Shown piece after piece: positions 36,201 through 49,095 of a stretch of 64,000 bases of DNA. This DNA comes from Crotophaga sulcirostris (Eukaryota > Chordata > Aves > Cuculiformes > Crotophagidae). Below the pieces are notes generated by a model that was not told the origin of the DNA, did not search any database, and saw only the letters and a list, made by a program, of their open reading frames with translations. The translations under genes and the position numbers were made by a program. Within the stretch, counting starts at the first letter, position 1, and every line of letters starts with the position of its first letter. The stretch spans positions 71,878-135,877 of the forward strand of contig VYZB01000333.1 of NCBI GenBank assembly GCA_013397455.1. The letters run 5' to 3'.

Positions 36201-39049
36201 CTGTGACTCTTGTCAAGGTGGGGATTAAACCTCCTGAACCTTGCACATTTGAGAGGGGAGCCCCAGCTGTTTGGTTTCAGAGAAAGAAAAGAAACAGCAC
36301 ATTGCTTCCTTGTGGCCTTGAGATGGAACATCAAGTCCTGGTGAACCTATCCCAGCAGAATCTCTCCCAAGTCAAAATTATGTATTTTGGATCTTCCAAA
36401 AGGAATGTTTGTCAGTGTTAACACAGTTCACTTCAGTTTGTGCCTTTGAGAGTGAATATAAACTGGCAAGTGTGTGCAGCATCCAATGAGGCATCCAGTT
36501 CCCACTGGGACTTTTATCACAGAATTTTCTAAATCTCTTTTTTTTGATGGAATTTTCTCAGAGAAAATTCATCCTCCATTGGGCAAAGCAAATGAAGTAT
36601 TTTTTTTTCCACTTGGGCTTCTTAAGTTTGTGGTTTGTAGAACTGGATGATGTTTTGCGTCCCGTTGACCTATGATCTGTTTCTGATCCCATTGACAGGG
36701 GAAGTTGTAGTTTTCCAGTGCTGCCTGTACCAGAGCACCAAACTTCATCATCATTAAACCGACCTTCATCTTTCTTTAGCTGGACTGGTGCTTGTAGCAC
36801 AGGAACCTAGTGTCAGCTGTGTGCAGGGATCTTTTACCCAGACCTTGGGTCCCAAAGCCAGAAAGACTACATTAAACCAGGAACAGCTGATCTTGCTCTG
36901 TAAAGACCAGCAGATTTCATAGCCTTGTAAAAGCAGGAACCAGATGTATATTTTAATGAAATTTAATGAATTCAGTATTGGGCTGCCAGCAAGGGAGGGA
37001 GCAGAGATGATAGGAACTGAAGTGAGGTATTTATTCATTTCTTTGCAGAATTTATTGGGTCAAAACCAAGAAGTACTTAAACCAAGCTTTTCAAAGGGCT
37101 GTAAGTTCCCAACTCCCACTGACAGCCAGGAGCTGCAGGGCATACTCCTGCTTGATTTTCCTGGAAAATCTAAATAGCTTCAATGGATTTTTTTCCCGTA
37201 CTCTTTTTCGTCCTTGAAATGCTGTGAAATGTGTGTGGTGCTCGTATATGACAGGTGAATCTTTCTTCCCTGAGAAAGGAGGCTTAGATAATGTCTAGCA
37301 TTTTGAATAACACTCTAAAAATTCAAGTCCTCAGGTATCTCAGATGATTCCTTAACTTTACAAATTTGACAGATGGGGATGTTTATTTTCCTCATCTTAC
37401 AAACTGGAAAACCAGGAGACTGAATAAGCTATGTAATCACACAACTGGATCAGAAAGATACTCTGGATTTCCAAATAGATTTATTTTTCATGTGTTCTGT
37501 TAGCATTGGCTCAAGTTTATCTTACAGCAGTGCTAGTGTTCCCATGAGCACATGACTTGCATGGTGGTAGGTTCCATACGGATTAATCGAGAAGTGGCTT
37601 TACTATGGGGCTTTATAGCCTGAAAAACTCACTGCAATATCGAGTGTGAGGAGAGCTGCTTCAAACCGGCCTCTTCTTGTGTGGAAGGAGACATTTAAAC
37701 ACATACACCTTTGCCCAATTTACAGATTTTTTTTCACTTTGCAAGTGAAGTTTTATAAATATTTGTCAATTTGCCAATGTTTGTGCCTCTTGCAGCCTTG
37801 AACAAAGCATAGGGAACATATCTGCCTTTACTGGCATATTTCCATTTCATTCTTAGGATTATACATGTTTTTAACATAGTAAAAATAAATTCTTCTTATT
37901 TCTGTCACTTCTGCTGACCCCTACATCCTTGTACCTCTCTTATCAGTTTTCTACAATTCTTAGTTTCTAATATTTATCTGTAGTTTTCAATTCTCTTCCT
38001 CTTTCCACCACTACTTGTTATCTATTTTATTTAGACATACTTAGCATTCAGAAATAGCTGCCTTTCTATCTCCCTCCATTTCATCCACTGGCTCCTTCCT
38101 TCCTATTTGTGTCTTTCCAAGCGAATGAGTATCAGTCACAACTTTGTGTTTACATTCTTTCTGCTGTTGTAAGTGGCAAGGTTAGTTTAGCCAACAACTT
38201 CACAAAAGCAACCAGATCCAGGGCAAGTGATGGGCTAGGACAGAAGGAAAGCTAAAGATGTCCTTTACATTGAACTCTACTCTTGCTCTGTCCGAGTGCC
38301 CTAGGATAGTGACTGACAAATTTCCACTTGTCCTTAGGTAGATATAAATAAACCACGACATGTGCCCTAGCAGGGAGTGTGAGGGGTTGAAATCCCATCC
38401 CAAATAATCAATCCCACTCTCATTTCCTAAATAAGAATGGAGAAGGGCAACAGCCTCATTCACCCTGAATTGCTTGGGAATGGCAAGGTTATGTAATTGT
38501 GTGAGTGAACAGCTGAGTAAAAGAGTTGGAAGGAGGGATGGGAGGAAGGTCGGGATTTGTTTCCAGGTGATAGTGAGCAGTTGGTCATGAACTGTGCAAC
38601 TCTAGAGTTCCTGTGTGAATCACTATGAGTGCATTGCCTGCTCAGTGCAGGAATTCTGTGAACGGAAGGGGCAGCTCCTTGCTCAGGAATTAACAATTTT
38701 TAAAAAAAAATTCTGGCATATTCTTGCAATAGCCAATGTTTCCCATTCTCCAATGGAGACCTGTGTGTTTCTGTGTTGAGTTCTTGCAAGCAAAATTAAA
38801 AAGTCTTTCTTAGGTTACAGTGAGACTAAGAGAAGCAGGGTGACCCCAGCCTGATCTCTAGGATGCTGCTGGCTCACCTTGTGAAAAAGCAGCATGCACT
38901 TTGGCTTGGGAAGCCAGCTCGATTTTGGAGCCCTGGCAGCAGAGCTGCAGGTAGGCTGCTCTCTGCAAATGAGTTCCCCTGGCAGTGCTGCGTGGGGACG
39001 TGTACCTGCTGCTGATCAGGGCTTTGCCTGGCTCGAGCTCATTCCATCA

Positions 39050-39215
39050 GGCTTTGCTTTTCTGAGCACTTAAAATCAATATAAATTAATGAAAAGAAAC
39101 CCAACAGCCCATAAACAACATTAGCTATGGAGCTGTTAAAATACAAGTGGTCAAACTACATTTAATCCACTTTCTCACGTTAATGCTGGACAAGGGTGCA
39201 TATTTAAAATGCTAC
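39050..39215. promoter_or_regulatory. Possible conserved non-coding element
   Basis: A short, AT-rich, non-repetitive block with AAATCAATATAAATTAATG, CCCATAAACAACATTAGC and TACATTTAATCCACTTTC. No coding frame was seen. Its texture is like a homeodomain-bound enhancer. Conservation was not tested. Confidence 0.25.
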
Positions 39216-39616
39216 TATTGGATTAAGAACAGATGTTGCTCAAAGGAAACAATAAATGATGCTTATGGAGAGTTATTTTGGGGGAGGCTTCTCTGAGGCC
39301 ACCTGAAGTCAGCTGGCCCTGCCTGCACCAGTGGCTCAGCATAGAGTGACTCTGGGCTGTGTGCTCAGCCTGGCCCGACTCCTGCAGCCTCAGGGCCTCT
39401 GGTGAGGCACAGCAGGACTGGGTGCCGGGAGCAGGGCAGCTAAGCCAGGTGGGCACTCCGACCAGTGCAGTGATGGTATCTGGCTGTTTGGGCACCTTTC
39501 AAGTTGTTAAAAAATGGACTGAGTTTCATTATTGCTCTGAGATCTGTTTGGTCCCAACTCAGCCCCTGGTCTGGCTTCAAGATAGCATCTTTATAGTTCT
39601 CTGAAGTTCACTGGAG

Positions 39617-40038
39617 ATCATAGAGTCATAAAATGGTTTGGGATCGAAGGGACCTTAAAGCCCATCCAGATCCAACCCCACTGCCGTGGGCAGGGACACC
39701 TCCCAGTGGTTGCTCCAAGCTCCATCCAACCTGGCCTTGAACACCTCCAGGGATGGGACAGCCACGGCTTCCCTGGGCAACCTGGGCCAGGGCCTCCCCA
39801 CCCTCACAGGATAACATTTCTTCCCAAGATCTCATCTCAATCTCCTCTCTTTCAGCTGAAAATCGTTCCCTCTGATCCTATCCCTGCACTCCCTGATCAA
39901 GAGCCCCTCCCTAGTTTTCCTGGAGCCCCTTTCAGTATTGGGAGTCTGCTCTGAAGTCTCCCTGGAGCCTTCTCTTCTCCAGGCTGAACAACCCCAACTC
40001 TTTCAGCCTGTCCTTGGATGGGAGGTGCTCCAGATGTC
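39617..40038 (-). mobile_element. CR1 LINE 3' end, inverted
   Basis: A minus-strand CR1 of about 420 bases. It begins with a mutated tail (ATCATAGAGTCATAAAATGG), followed by the complement of the CCTGCCCACGGCAG 3' UTR and of ORF2 C-terminal landmarks. On the minus strand these include EEMLSCEGGEALAQVAQGS in a shifted frame and [18 protein letters not shown] upstream. It is closely related to 13336-13903, 41815-42520 and 62830-63151. The reading frame is disrupted by indels. Confidence 0.94.
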
Positions 40039-41814
40039 CATGCTTCTGATAAAACAACTGTTCACTGCAGTGATACATCCGTGTCCTTTGGTAAGTGGGT
40101 CTTCTTGCAGGGTTCATTTCAGTACTGTTCCTACTTCCAGTGTTACAACTTCTTTCTTGCTTTCTGCGTCAGACTTCTCTGGTCTGACATAATTGTCCAG
40201 TTTTAGTTATTTTATGAGTTCCAGCATAATCAAGCACAGTGCTGAAGTATCTCCCTTCTACTTAATTTCTTCAGAGTCATGGAATGATCCCCTCTGAGCT
40301 TCTGAAAGTGCAAGTGTCTCTGTGCCTCAGTTGCAGCACCAAAAAGGTAAGTAAAAATGTGTGCTTTTGCAACACATGAAAGATGTGCTAGATTTTGGTA
40401 TAAACAGAGAGTGGAGCAACTGCCCTGTAGCCTCGGTGTTACAGGACTGGGGATTCTAAGGGGAAAGGGGAAGGAAGGATGAGGTTACACTTCCTACACC
40501 TCTGTGGAGAGCTTTCAGGAGCACTAAACTTTGATGCAGGGTGCTCACAACCTTACTACTGGGTTCTATGTCATCCCTAGTGTCTCAAGTGAACCTGAAA
40601 AAAACATCTTGATTAGTGAGGACCTCCCTGCATGGAAGAGTTGTGTAGAGAACAGGTAGAAGCTGAGAACACTTATTAGGACAGCAGGTTTGAGGCTTCC
40701 TTTTGGTTGAAGGAGAGACCAGACTCCCTTCTCAGTGGCCTGTGTTTCTGGAAAAGATCCTTCCTTCTGCCTCAAGTAGAAAGACACAGCGTATTTAGAC
40801 CTCTCTTCTCTCTCTGATATCGGTGGAGGGTGTGTGTGTTATATGCATGTATGTACTGATAGTCCATAAGCACTCACCTCTCTTCCCACTGTAATGCTTT
40901 TTAAATATTTGTGATTATACAGCATCTTGTAAAGAATTAAGTAGTTCCTAATTATTTATAAAGTTAATACTTATAATGAAATGGTTGCACTTTGATGTCT
41001 GTATATGTTTTCTAAGCTAGGATGACCTATATTGTAGAGGTATTATGTATACTAGGTGATGCAGGGATTGGCTTGGGAATTACCCATGTTTAATGAACAC
41101 TAAAATTAGAATTTGACTGAAATCCTCATAAATGGCTCGACAGCAAGTTTGACTGCCCCTGGGGAGCTGTGGGCAGCTCAAATTTACCCACAGGCATTTT
41201 TGAAAATGTTTTTTTTGAATCAGCATACTGTGCTTTCTGGAGCAGAGAGTGCAGCTCGCACTTTAAACTCCCTTCTCTTCACCTTGTCCCCCATTTTGGT
41301 GTTGAAAAGCCCTCCACAGAGAATAGAGCATGAAGTGTGTTGCAGGTATGCTACACTGAGGCTTTTTTGCAGTACTTGCCAGTGGAAGTCTTCTGCTTTC
41401 CCTACTCAGTGGCCTCGTTGCTTGGACTCTTGCTGTTCTGAATTGCCAAATATTTGGTCTCTTCTGTAGGTGCGTGTACTTTTGGGTCTAGGTGTTTGAT
41501 ATCCTGCTCTCTGCTGTACTGCAACACTGAAAGCACTGAACCGCAGTAAATCTTGGCTTTTGGAGATGAGAGCTTTTTTTTCTTTTCATGTTAGATGCTT
41601 GTTCTCTAACTCTGGAGAAAGAGAAATCTACGTGCTGTGCCTTTTGCCATAGGAAAGGGCTTAATTATTCTTTAGGATCCCTATTTGTATCATGACTGTT
41701 AGTTCTCAGTCACCAAAGAAAAAAAAGATTCCTGAAAGGATAATATTCAGTTACTCCCACTTTGCCCAGGCCTGGGAATAAATGCAAGTCTGAATTGCAT
41801 CAACCCACAACTGG
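40039..41814. other. Non-coding stretch, no gene recognised
   Basis: Nothing recognisable apart from a weak GT-rich patch near 40826-40840. Confidence 0.5.
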
Positions 41815-42520
41815 AGTCATAGAATCATGGAACGGTTTGGATTGGAAGGGACCTTAAAGCCCATGCAGTTCCAATCCCCTGCCATGGGCAGGGACACCTC
41901 CCACTGGATCAGGGGACTCAAAGCCCCATCCAACCTGGCCTGGAACACCTCCAGGGATGGGGCAGCTGCCACTGCTCTGGGCAACCTGAGCCAGGGCCTC
42001 CCTGCCCTCACAGGAAAACATTTCTTCCCAAGATCTCATCTCAGTCTCCCCTCTTTCAGCTGAAAACTGTTCCCCCTCATCCTGGCCCTGCACTCCCTGA
42101 TCAAGAGCCCCATCCCAGCTTTCCTGGAGCCCCTTTCAGTACTGGAGGCCGTTCTAAGGTCTCTCTGGAGCCTTCTCTTCTCCAGGCTGAACAACCCCAA
42201 CTCTCTCAGCCTGTCCTCGTATGGGAGGTGCTCCAGATGTCCCTCGCATCATCTTTGTAGCCTCCTCTGGACTTGCTCCAAAAGATCCATGTCCTTCCTG
42301 TGCTGAGGACTCCAGAACTGAACACAGGGATCCAGGTGAGATCTCACCAGAGTGGAGCAGAGGGGCAGAATCCCCTCTCTTGCTCTGCTCCTCCTGCTGT
42401 TTTGTATGCAGGCCAGGACAAGGTCGGCTTTTTGGGCTGTAAGTGCACATTGCCAGCTCATGCTAAACTTCTCATCCGCCAGCATCCCCAAGTACTTCTG
42501 GTTTCTGTTCAGGAAGGATG
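41815..42520 (-). mobile_element. CR1 LINE, inverted, about 700 bases or more
   Basis: A minus-strand CR1 starts at its tail complement (AGTCATAGAATCATGGAACGG). It extends back through the 3' UTR and the ORF2 C-terminal region to the LGMLADEKFSMSWQCA landmark near 42495. Beyond about 42520 similarity becomes doubtful, although CR1-like composition continues to roughly 42690. It is the longest inverted copy of this 3' UTR type in the window. Confidence 0.93.
42249..42510 (-). pseudogene. CR1 ORF2 C-terminal fragment, decayed
   Basis: The minus-strand frame reads LGMLADEKFSMSWQCA, then QKADLVLACIQNS, then LCSTLVRSHLDPCVQFWSPQ and [11 protein letters not shown], in the order expected for the region just after the reverse-transcriptase palm. 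The frame is lost downstream of QVQRR by indels. The open frame continues upstream to about 42707, but those residues do not resemble CR1, so they are not included. Confidence 0.85.
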
Positions 42521-43204
42521 GACAGGAAGTCCTTTGCTGCACTTGCTGTGTCTCAGCAGCTCCCTGGTGACTCCGGGCTGTGCCATGGCCATGTCTTTGG
42601 GGTGTCTGGGCTGTGGGTAACCCATTGGCCTTTGTTGCAGGGCCAAGCAGCAGTGGTTGGAGCTGCTTAGTCCACAGTCCAGTGGGGTGAGTGAAAAAAT
42701 GTCTCAATTAAAATTGTCGCCCACAGTCAGTGTGAGAATTCTTAACAAGGTTCAAGGAGAAAATTGCTAACATTCCTCCAGAGAAAATCTTCAGGAACAC
42801 TGATAACCCAAATCGCAAGGGGAGTGCATCATTTTATTGCTGGGTTCATCCATAGGACTTTGGTTGTCTTCAGTGACATAGATGTCCTTGTTGTGATCAC
42901 CTTTAAGGAAGCTCTAGGTAAGATGGAAAATGATGACACTGGTTCTGAGCTGTGTTGCTGGGGTCTGTTTGTTGACACAGCTGTGAGGGGTTCTGTCCGG
43001 CAGTGCCCTGTGAATTGGTGTACTCTGGATTTGGCTTCTTGCAGTTTTCTGCTCCTAAGCCTGAACTGTAGCCCAGCTTTTTGAAACTTAAGTCAGCATT
43101 GTTGCTCTTCTCTTTCCTTCTGTCTTTCTCAATTCTGCCTTGCCTCATTGCTGTAGGATGTTGGCTGGGCTGGAGACAGACAAGCCTTTTTATTCCTTTT
43201 GACT

Positions 43205-43500
43205 GCTTCTGCAAACCTTGACGGGGCATTTCCATAATCAATGAGGTAACCCTGTCACCCCAAACATGGACTCTTTAAAGAGAATAGTTTTATGCAAATT
43301 AAATATTGATGGTGTAATGATTAATTGGCCCCAAGCCCTTGTTAATATGCAATTGTTGTAGTGTAACATACATTTGTAATTATTTTGGTTTGGTTGTTCA
43401 AACAAGTGGTGGACACTTAATTGCCTGCAGCAATTGTGGAGATGGGATATCAGAGAGAAAACCGAAGGGGCTGGTTCACCAGTTATCTGATGTAACATTA
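43205..43500. promoter_or_regulatory. Candidate enhancer with octamer and homeodomain motifs
   Basis: A perfect POU octamer ATGCAAAT (43292-43299) runs straight into AAATATTGATG and TAATGATTAATTGG (43315-43328). GTAATTATTTTGG, TTGTTCAAACAAG and CACTTAATTGCC follow within 100 bases. The block is non-repetitive and has no useful coding frame. Such dense POU/homeodomain/FOX-type words are typical of developmental enhancers. The call is motif-based inference. Confidence 0.35.
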
Positions 43501-46500
43501 GATTTCCTGTGAGTGTAACACACTCCTGTTACATGGTCAGATTCTGAGGTGATAAAAATCAGCGCAGCTCTCTTGAAGGATTCAGAACTATTCCACCTTC
43601 CAGCAGCTGAGGATGTAATTTGAAATGTTCCCAAAGTCATATTTCAGTGTCGTATTTGGTGTTGATCACCTGGGACTAAGGATGATGAGCTATGCTGTTT
43701 ATTGTTGGTGGTTATTGTTATTAAAAAGAAACCACTTTGGTTCCAAAAGCTTCAATGAGTTAAAAGTATGCATTAGTGAGAAGCTGCTTGAAGACTGTTT
43801 CAAGCAAACAAATAAGTAACTGGGCTACTTTACATTCTCCAGGGGGCTTATCTGCTCCATGCAGCTTCCCAGCTAGTCTGAGATCTGTTTCCCTTTCCTT
43901 TTGCCTCTAGATCTGCATTTAGCAGACAGGGATAAAAGAAGCCTGTGTATTTGGAGGTGTCCATAAACGTACTTATGCTATTGACTGTGTCAGGTTTCTG
44001 TAGTGTATGAATTTACTCCATTTTCACTTAGAGAGTATTTTAAAGTTTTGAAGTTTGTCTGTCAGGAGAAAGACAATTTGGAGGTAATAGTGGAGGGATT
44101 CACTCAGGAGCAGTGGACAGAGAGGAAAGCTGCTCAGTATTATTAAGATCTTCAAAACATGAACTGTGTTAATAATTATGTATATAAATATGAATTCTGT
44201 ATATCATGTTCTAATTCTAAGTATATTATGGAAGTATTACACCTATGTAGCAATGGAGCGTGAGGATAGAAGCTAAAATATGGAACAGAGAAAAGAATAG
44301 GGATGAGTAGAACGTAACAAATCCTTTTTGGCAGACAGCATGATGTTTTTTGGCTCAGCAAAAGAAAACAGAATTACTTAGAAAAGAGATGGATTTTGTC
44401 CTTTATTCCAGTGAATGAAACCCTGGAAATGGGAGGACTGAAAGTGGGAGGGGTGCGTCTGTGCCGTGGGTAGGACTCACCTTAGTGATGATATGCTATT
44501 AAGAGGCTGAAGGTGCAGTCTTGTGGGTTCCTCATCCCTGCCTTGGTTTATTGTTTCCCTGAAGCCCTGTCCCAAATTCCTATGATATACAGCTTATTCT
44601 TGGTTGCTCAAGTGGCAAAAAAATGCAAGGAAAACCTGCAGCCCTTTTACGTCTCATTAACAGGGAATATTATGATATGCATGCATTGTTCTGAAATTGC
44701 TGCTGGAATGTTATATAAAGTCTGTTTCTAAAAGAATTTTTTTTTTGCGTGGTCAAAATGAGTATGCATTTGTCCCCAAATGGTTGTTATAGAGTTGCTG
44801 ATGAGATCTAGATTTTTTAAATTAATGGTAATATTACTAGGAGAAGGAAACGTAGAACATTACTTTCAATCACTTATGAATTGTCTTACATTACTTTTGT
44901 TTAAACCCAGCTATGATCTTGAGGATTGATTCTACAGATTCAATCTCTTTTGGTGAATGTCCTTTGACCTAATAGTTATGTATAAAATGTGTCCTGTCTT
45001 CTTTTGTGTAATGTCGGGTCTGCTTCCAAAATATGAAAATACCATCTCCTAATGAGTTCAGGGAGTGTTTTCAAATGTAGACCTAACAGACAAGACAATG
45101 AATGAATGCTGGTATCATCTCTAGAAATAGTCCAAGCAGTCTTTGAACTTTCCCTTCACTGAAAGACATTGGTGGCAAATGATTTTAGTTTGAAACTGAA
45201 CATGCTAAGAACCTGCTCAGAGCTAATGGCCCTCGATAATTAACCTGAGCGGCAACATCCTCTTTCCCATTAGTCTGAACCTTGGGAAAACAGGCAGGTT
45301 TTCTTATGTTTGGTTCACATCAGCCACAAATGCTGCACCAAAGCTTTTGATTGCTCTGAACAGAGGAGAAATTAAGTGTATAAGGAAGAAATGATGCCCT
45401 GAGTTGCTAGGAAGATCGAGTCCAAGGCAAAGGAAAAGAAGGCCAGGCTGGATTTTGACCTGCAGATCCTGAGCTGGTCATGTTTTCCCTGCAAGAGAAA
45501 GTAGTCCTAAGTGGGCAAAACTAATCACAGATTTTAAGAGTGAACTTCAGAGGCTCCTCTTGAATTCCTCACTCATCATCATGAACGTCAAGGACTGTCA
45601 GCTGAATCCTCAGTCAGCATGCAGCTTGTTCAGTAAATTGTTTGTAATATTTTTCTGTACCAGCCAGTGACAAGAAACAATGAAACCACTTCCTCCTCCT
45701 TGTCAGGTAGTTAACAATAATACCTGGTAGCTGAGAGGCAGCTCAGCTAACAAACAGGGGAAGCGTGCACTGCTGCCCAGCATTACAGAAGGTAATATCT
45801 GCTTAAAGACAAACAGGAAGCATTAGAAATAGTCCAAAAGCTGGCAAGAGCCCCAGCTTCTTCCAGGTAGGGCGCAGTATTACAAATGAACAATCAGATT
45901 AAGCATTTCACAAATGTCAGAAAATCCCCAGTCTAATACAAGTTGGGTCAGAGGGTAAGGATATCCAGGAAGAAATAGTCATAAATTGACACCCAAACAA
46001 TTTAATTCACTACTTTAAAGGAGATCTGGTAATGAAGAAATGTACAGCTTAGTAATTTAAAAAAACAAATTATGCTTCTTCAGCAAACAGAAAATTCTAT
46101 TTTTATGTGCAAAGGTGAGAGCAGGAGATCCAGCAGCAGAACAGCCAATTCCAGATATCTACAGCAGCAGGCGTCCTGGAAAATGACTGAATTTTGAGTG
46201 AAGTGAACAAATGCTAAGGGAGGTGTCCACCCGAACCCCGACCCGCAGGCAGCATTGCACTGCACTGACTCTCCTGTAGTGCTTGTTTCAGAGAGGCTGG
46301 TGCTGGGTCACCCCTCGGCTCCTAGTAAGGGATCTCCTCGTCTCAGGAGACTTCCCTGTGTGTAGAATTGTGTTACGGAGCAGACACAGCTGCTGTTTGT
46401 GGCTCCGGTTGTTTCTGAGGCCAACGCCTGTTAAGAACAACAGGTTTGAATGTAGCATTCTTAGACTAAATGCAATGTGTATCCATAAATTGGGTCCTAG

Positions 46501-48894
46501 GAAGGATATAATGAACATCTTTATCTCGGGCCATAATTTGTAAAGAATCCACAGCCCTGTCTTAGAGATACTGCCATGCATCTGGAAAAATGTTCTTAGA
46601 GTGACTGAAGTCTCTCCGTTTACAGTGGCTCAGAAAACCTAATCTGCAGTCTTTATTCTCTTGAACATTGCATATGTATTTAACATATAATATATAATTT
46701 TAAATTGTGTATTATTTATCCCTAAGAATGTTTGTAGGATAAATAAAAAATTTGCATGATAAAGCAGATGAGTACTTCAGAGATGTCCTGGTCTCCTGGG
46801 TAAACTCTAATTTAAGCAGGTATTGTTGTGCACTTACAGAAATGTACACTGAGAGAAGAACTTTCTTTAAGTATTATACCAATACCCCAGAACAGTCATA
46901 AAAATTTAAGCTTCATAAACTGCTTAACTTGTGTTTTCTTAATACTCTTGTAGTTTAAAGAAGCTGAAATGTTTTATTATTAATGTTCTTTATAATCATG
47001 TTCTCTTCAACTTTTCCACCAAACTTCAAGCGGATGCTTATGAGCAAGTTACAGAATAAATCTCAAAGAAGTGTTTCTTCGTGGAAACGTGGATGCAGTA
47101 TTTGCTGTGGCAATGTGGTACAGCTAGCTCCAGTACATTTGTCATCAAAATGACTGCACCTCACCTACCTGGAACACAAGACACGAGGATGCCAACTCTG
47201 TCATCAGTCTCTGGTTGCATTTTGTCAGAACAAGACTGCTGTCTGTGCTTAGGACGATCTAGGGGACTGCAATAGTTCTTAATACAAACCCTCATAGATT
47301 GTTTTCTGCTAAAAGGATAGTCACAGGTTTTCATGTAAAATCAGTCACACGATTAAACCAAAAATCACTGTCATAAAAGAAGAAAGATAATTTAAATAAC
47401 TCATTGAATGAAGGTGACACAGAGGAATTACCCTTTCTGTTCACGCTCTTCAGTAGCTCTGTAGGAAATGATGCTGTTGGTGGTCACAAGGGTGTGACAC
47501 GCCAGTCTGTCATCTCCTGGAGACGCACTGGTTGTGTCTTTGCTTTTGTCACTGTAGCCAGTAAAGCCCTTAGATAGCTCTAGAGCTCATGAAGGCAGGA
47601 ATAGTGGGAAGTTAATTGTGGAAAAGACTTGCAATGCTAACGAAAGTGACAGAACTGGGAGTGGGAAGTGGAGTCCAACGGCAATTTGTTTTTTCCTTTA
47701 TTTTCGAAATCACAAACCTAAAGTTGCCAGTTGCATTGTTGTTTCCCTCTGCCCAGAACATTCTGCAGCGTGGATAGGGAATGCTGTGATTGCTGAGCAC
47801 TTTGTGGCTGTTTTAAAGAGCAAGGTCTTGCTGGGCTGTGCTGAGCGTGGCAAAGCGGTGCGGCAGGCGCGGCCTCTGGAACCATGGGACCTGCAGGTGC
47901 TGCTTGGGGCAACAGGCAATGCTGGGAGGCTGTTATGTTACTTCATTATTATTTCCCCCGTAGGGAGAAACCCAGGATAGCTGATTTCATCCATGTTCCA
48001 AGGAGAAATGGGAGGAGCAGCAGTTCAGGAATTGGCAGTGGCAGTATTGGCATATGGAAAGCAGATTATTTAGCTTTCTCCATCAGAGATATCTCCTCAG
48101 GGGTGCCCTACAGAACCAGAACAGAGGAAAAAGCGGACATTTGGCACTGAGATTCATTGTATCCCCTTGAATTCCTATACAACAGAGAAATCTATGGTAT
48201 TACAAATCATGTATTGGTAGGGGTGTCTGATGGACTCTAAATGGATGGGAGCTACAGCAGCTATGGAGAGGCCTGTTTTGGCAGGAACTTCCACCCTCTT
48301 ATTAGCTGCTTGTTGTGATGCCTCCCTGCCAGTCCCCCACTGCGTAACACACAGAGGCTGAGCATCCTTCTGGCTGGAGCTGTCTCTGAGGCTGGCATCC
48401 AGCAGTACCTCTTGCCTTCAGGACTATCCCTCGGGACTGGTGTCAGCCGTGTCCTGCACCACTCCCAAAGGGCTCCAGGAGTGTTTACTTTGGCAGGAAA
48501 CTTTCAGGGCAGGAGCAGCCACTTGTTCAATTGCAGTGCAGACTCTGGTGGTAATATAGAAGGTGGGCACATCAGTGCAGAATCTGTCTGTAATAATTTT
48601 CTGGGAGAAAAAATGTAGCTGGATCCATTCTGGTGAACCCAGAGTGGGAGACTAAGCATTTAGTTTCTGATAAATAACTGTGTAGATGTGATAAGTGTTA
48701 GAATGGTTGTGGCAATAATGATTCTGTGTTGTCCAGGAGGTCGCATTAATTTAATGAGATGTGTGCTGAGGTCTAAGATGACCTGCCTCTACACAGCAGC
48801 CAATGTGGACGGGTGGTGTACAAGAGGTGGGGGGAGGATGTCTGTCTTTTTTTTACTTCATAGACAATACATTCCAGATCAAAGCAAACCCAAG

Positions 48895-49095
48895 CAATGG
48901 TATGTGTAATTTTTTAACAGACAGTCTATAAATATTCAGTGCTGCTGTTTGGCAACATTAAGAAATCACTGAAAAATGCAGTCATTGCTAAATGTGTTTG
49001 CTGTTACAAATGTGAATCTTCAAAGGTTGTGAAACTTAACAATAGCTTTTCAGTATTAGACAGAGAGTTAATTATAACATCTATCACACAGGCAA
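48895..49095. promoter_or_regulatory. Possible conserved non-coding element
   Basis: An AT-rich, non-repetitive block with TATAAATATTCAG, GAGTTAATTATAACATC and several AACATT/ACAAATG words. No coding frame was seen. Assigned on texture only. Confidence 0.22.

Larger units (their letters stand above)
29492..39616. other. 10-kb transposon-poor non-coding stretch
   Basis: No CR1 or other transposon is recognised in about 10 kb, unlike the preceding 20 kb. No coding family is recognised. Content noted separately: a poly-T run (31129-31140), a 223-codon minus-strand open frame (32576-33247) and a possible conserved element (39050-39215). An octamer-type ATGCAAAT occurs at 32796-32803. Confidence 0.5.

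Noticed and set aside
42521..42707. Upstream continuation of the minus-strand CR1 reading frame
   Set aside because: The residues beyond about 42520 do not resemble CR1 ORF2. The frame is open but unsupported, so the element call was stopped earlier.
47815..47920. Locally GC- and CpG-richer patch, considered as a small CpG island promoter
   Set aside because: Only about 100 bases long, with no core promoter features or downstream exon.
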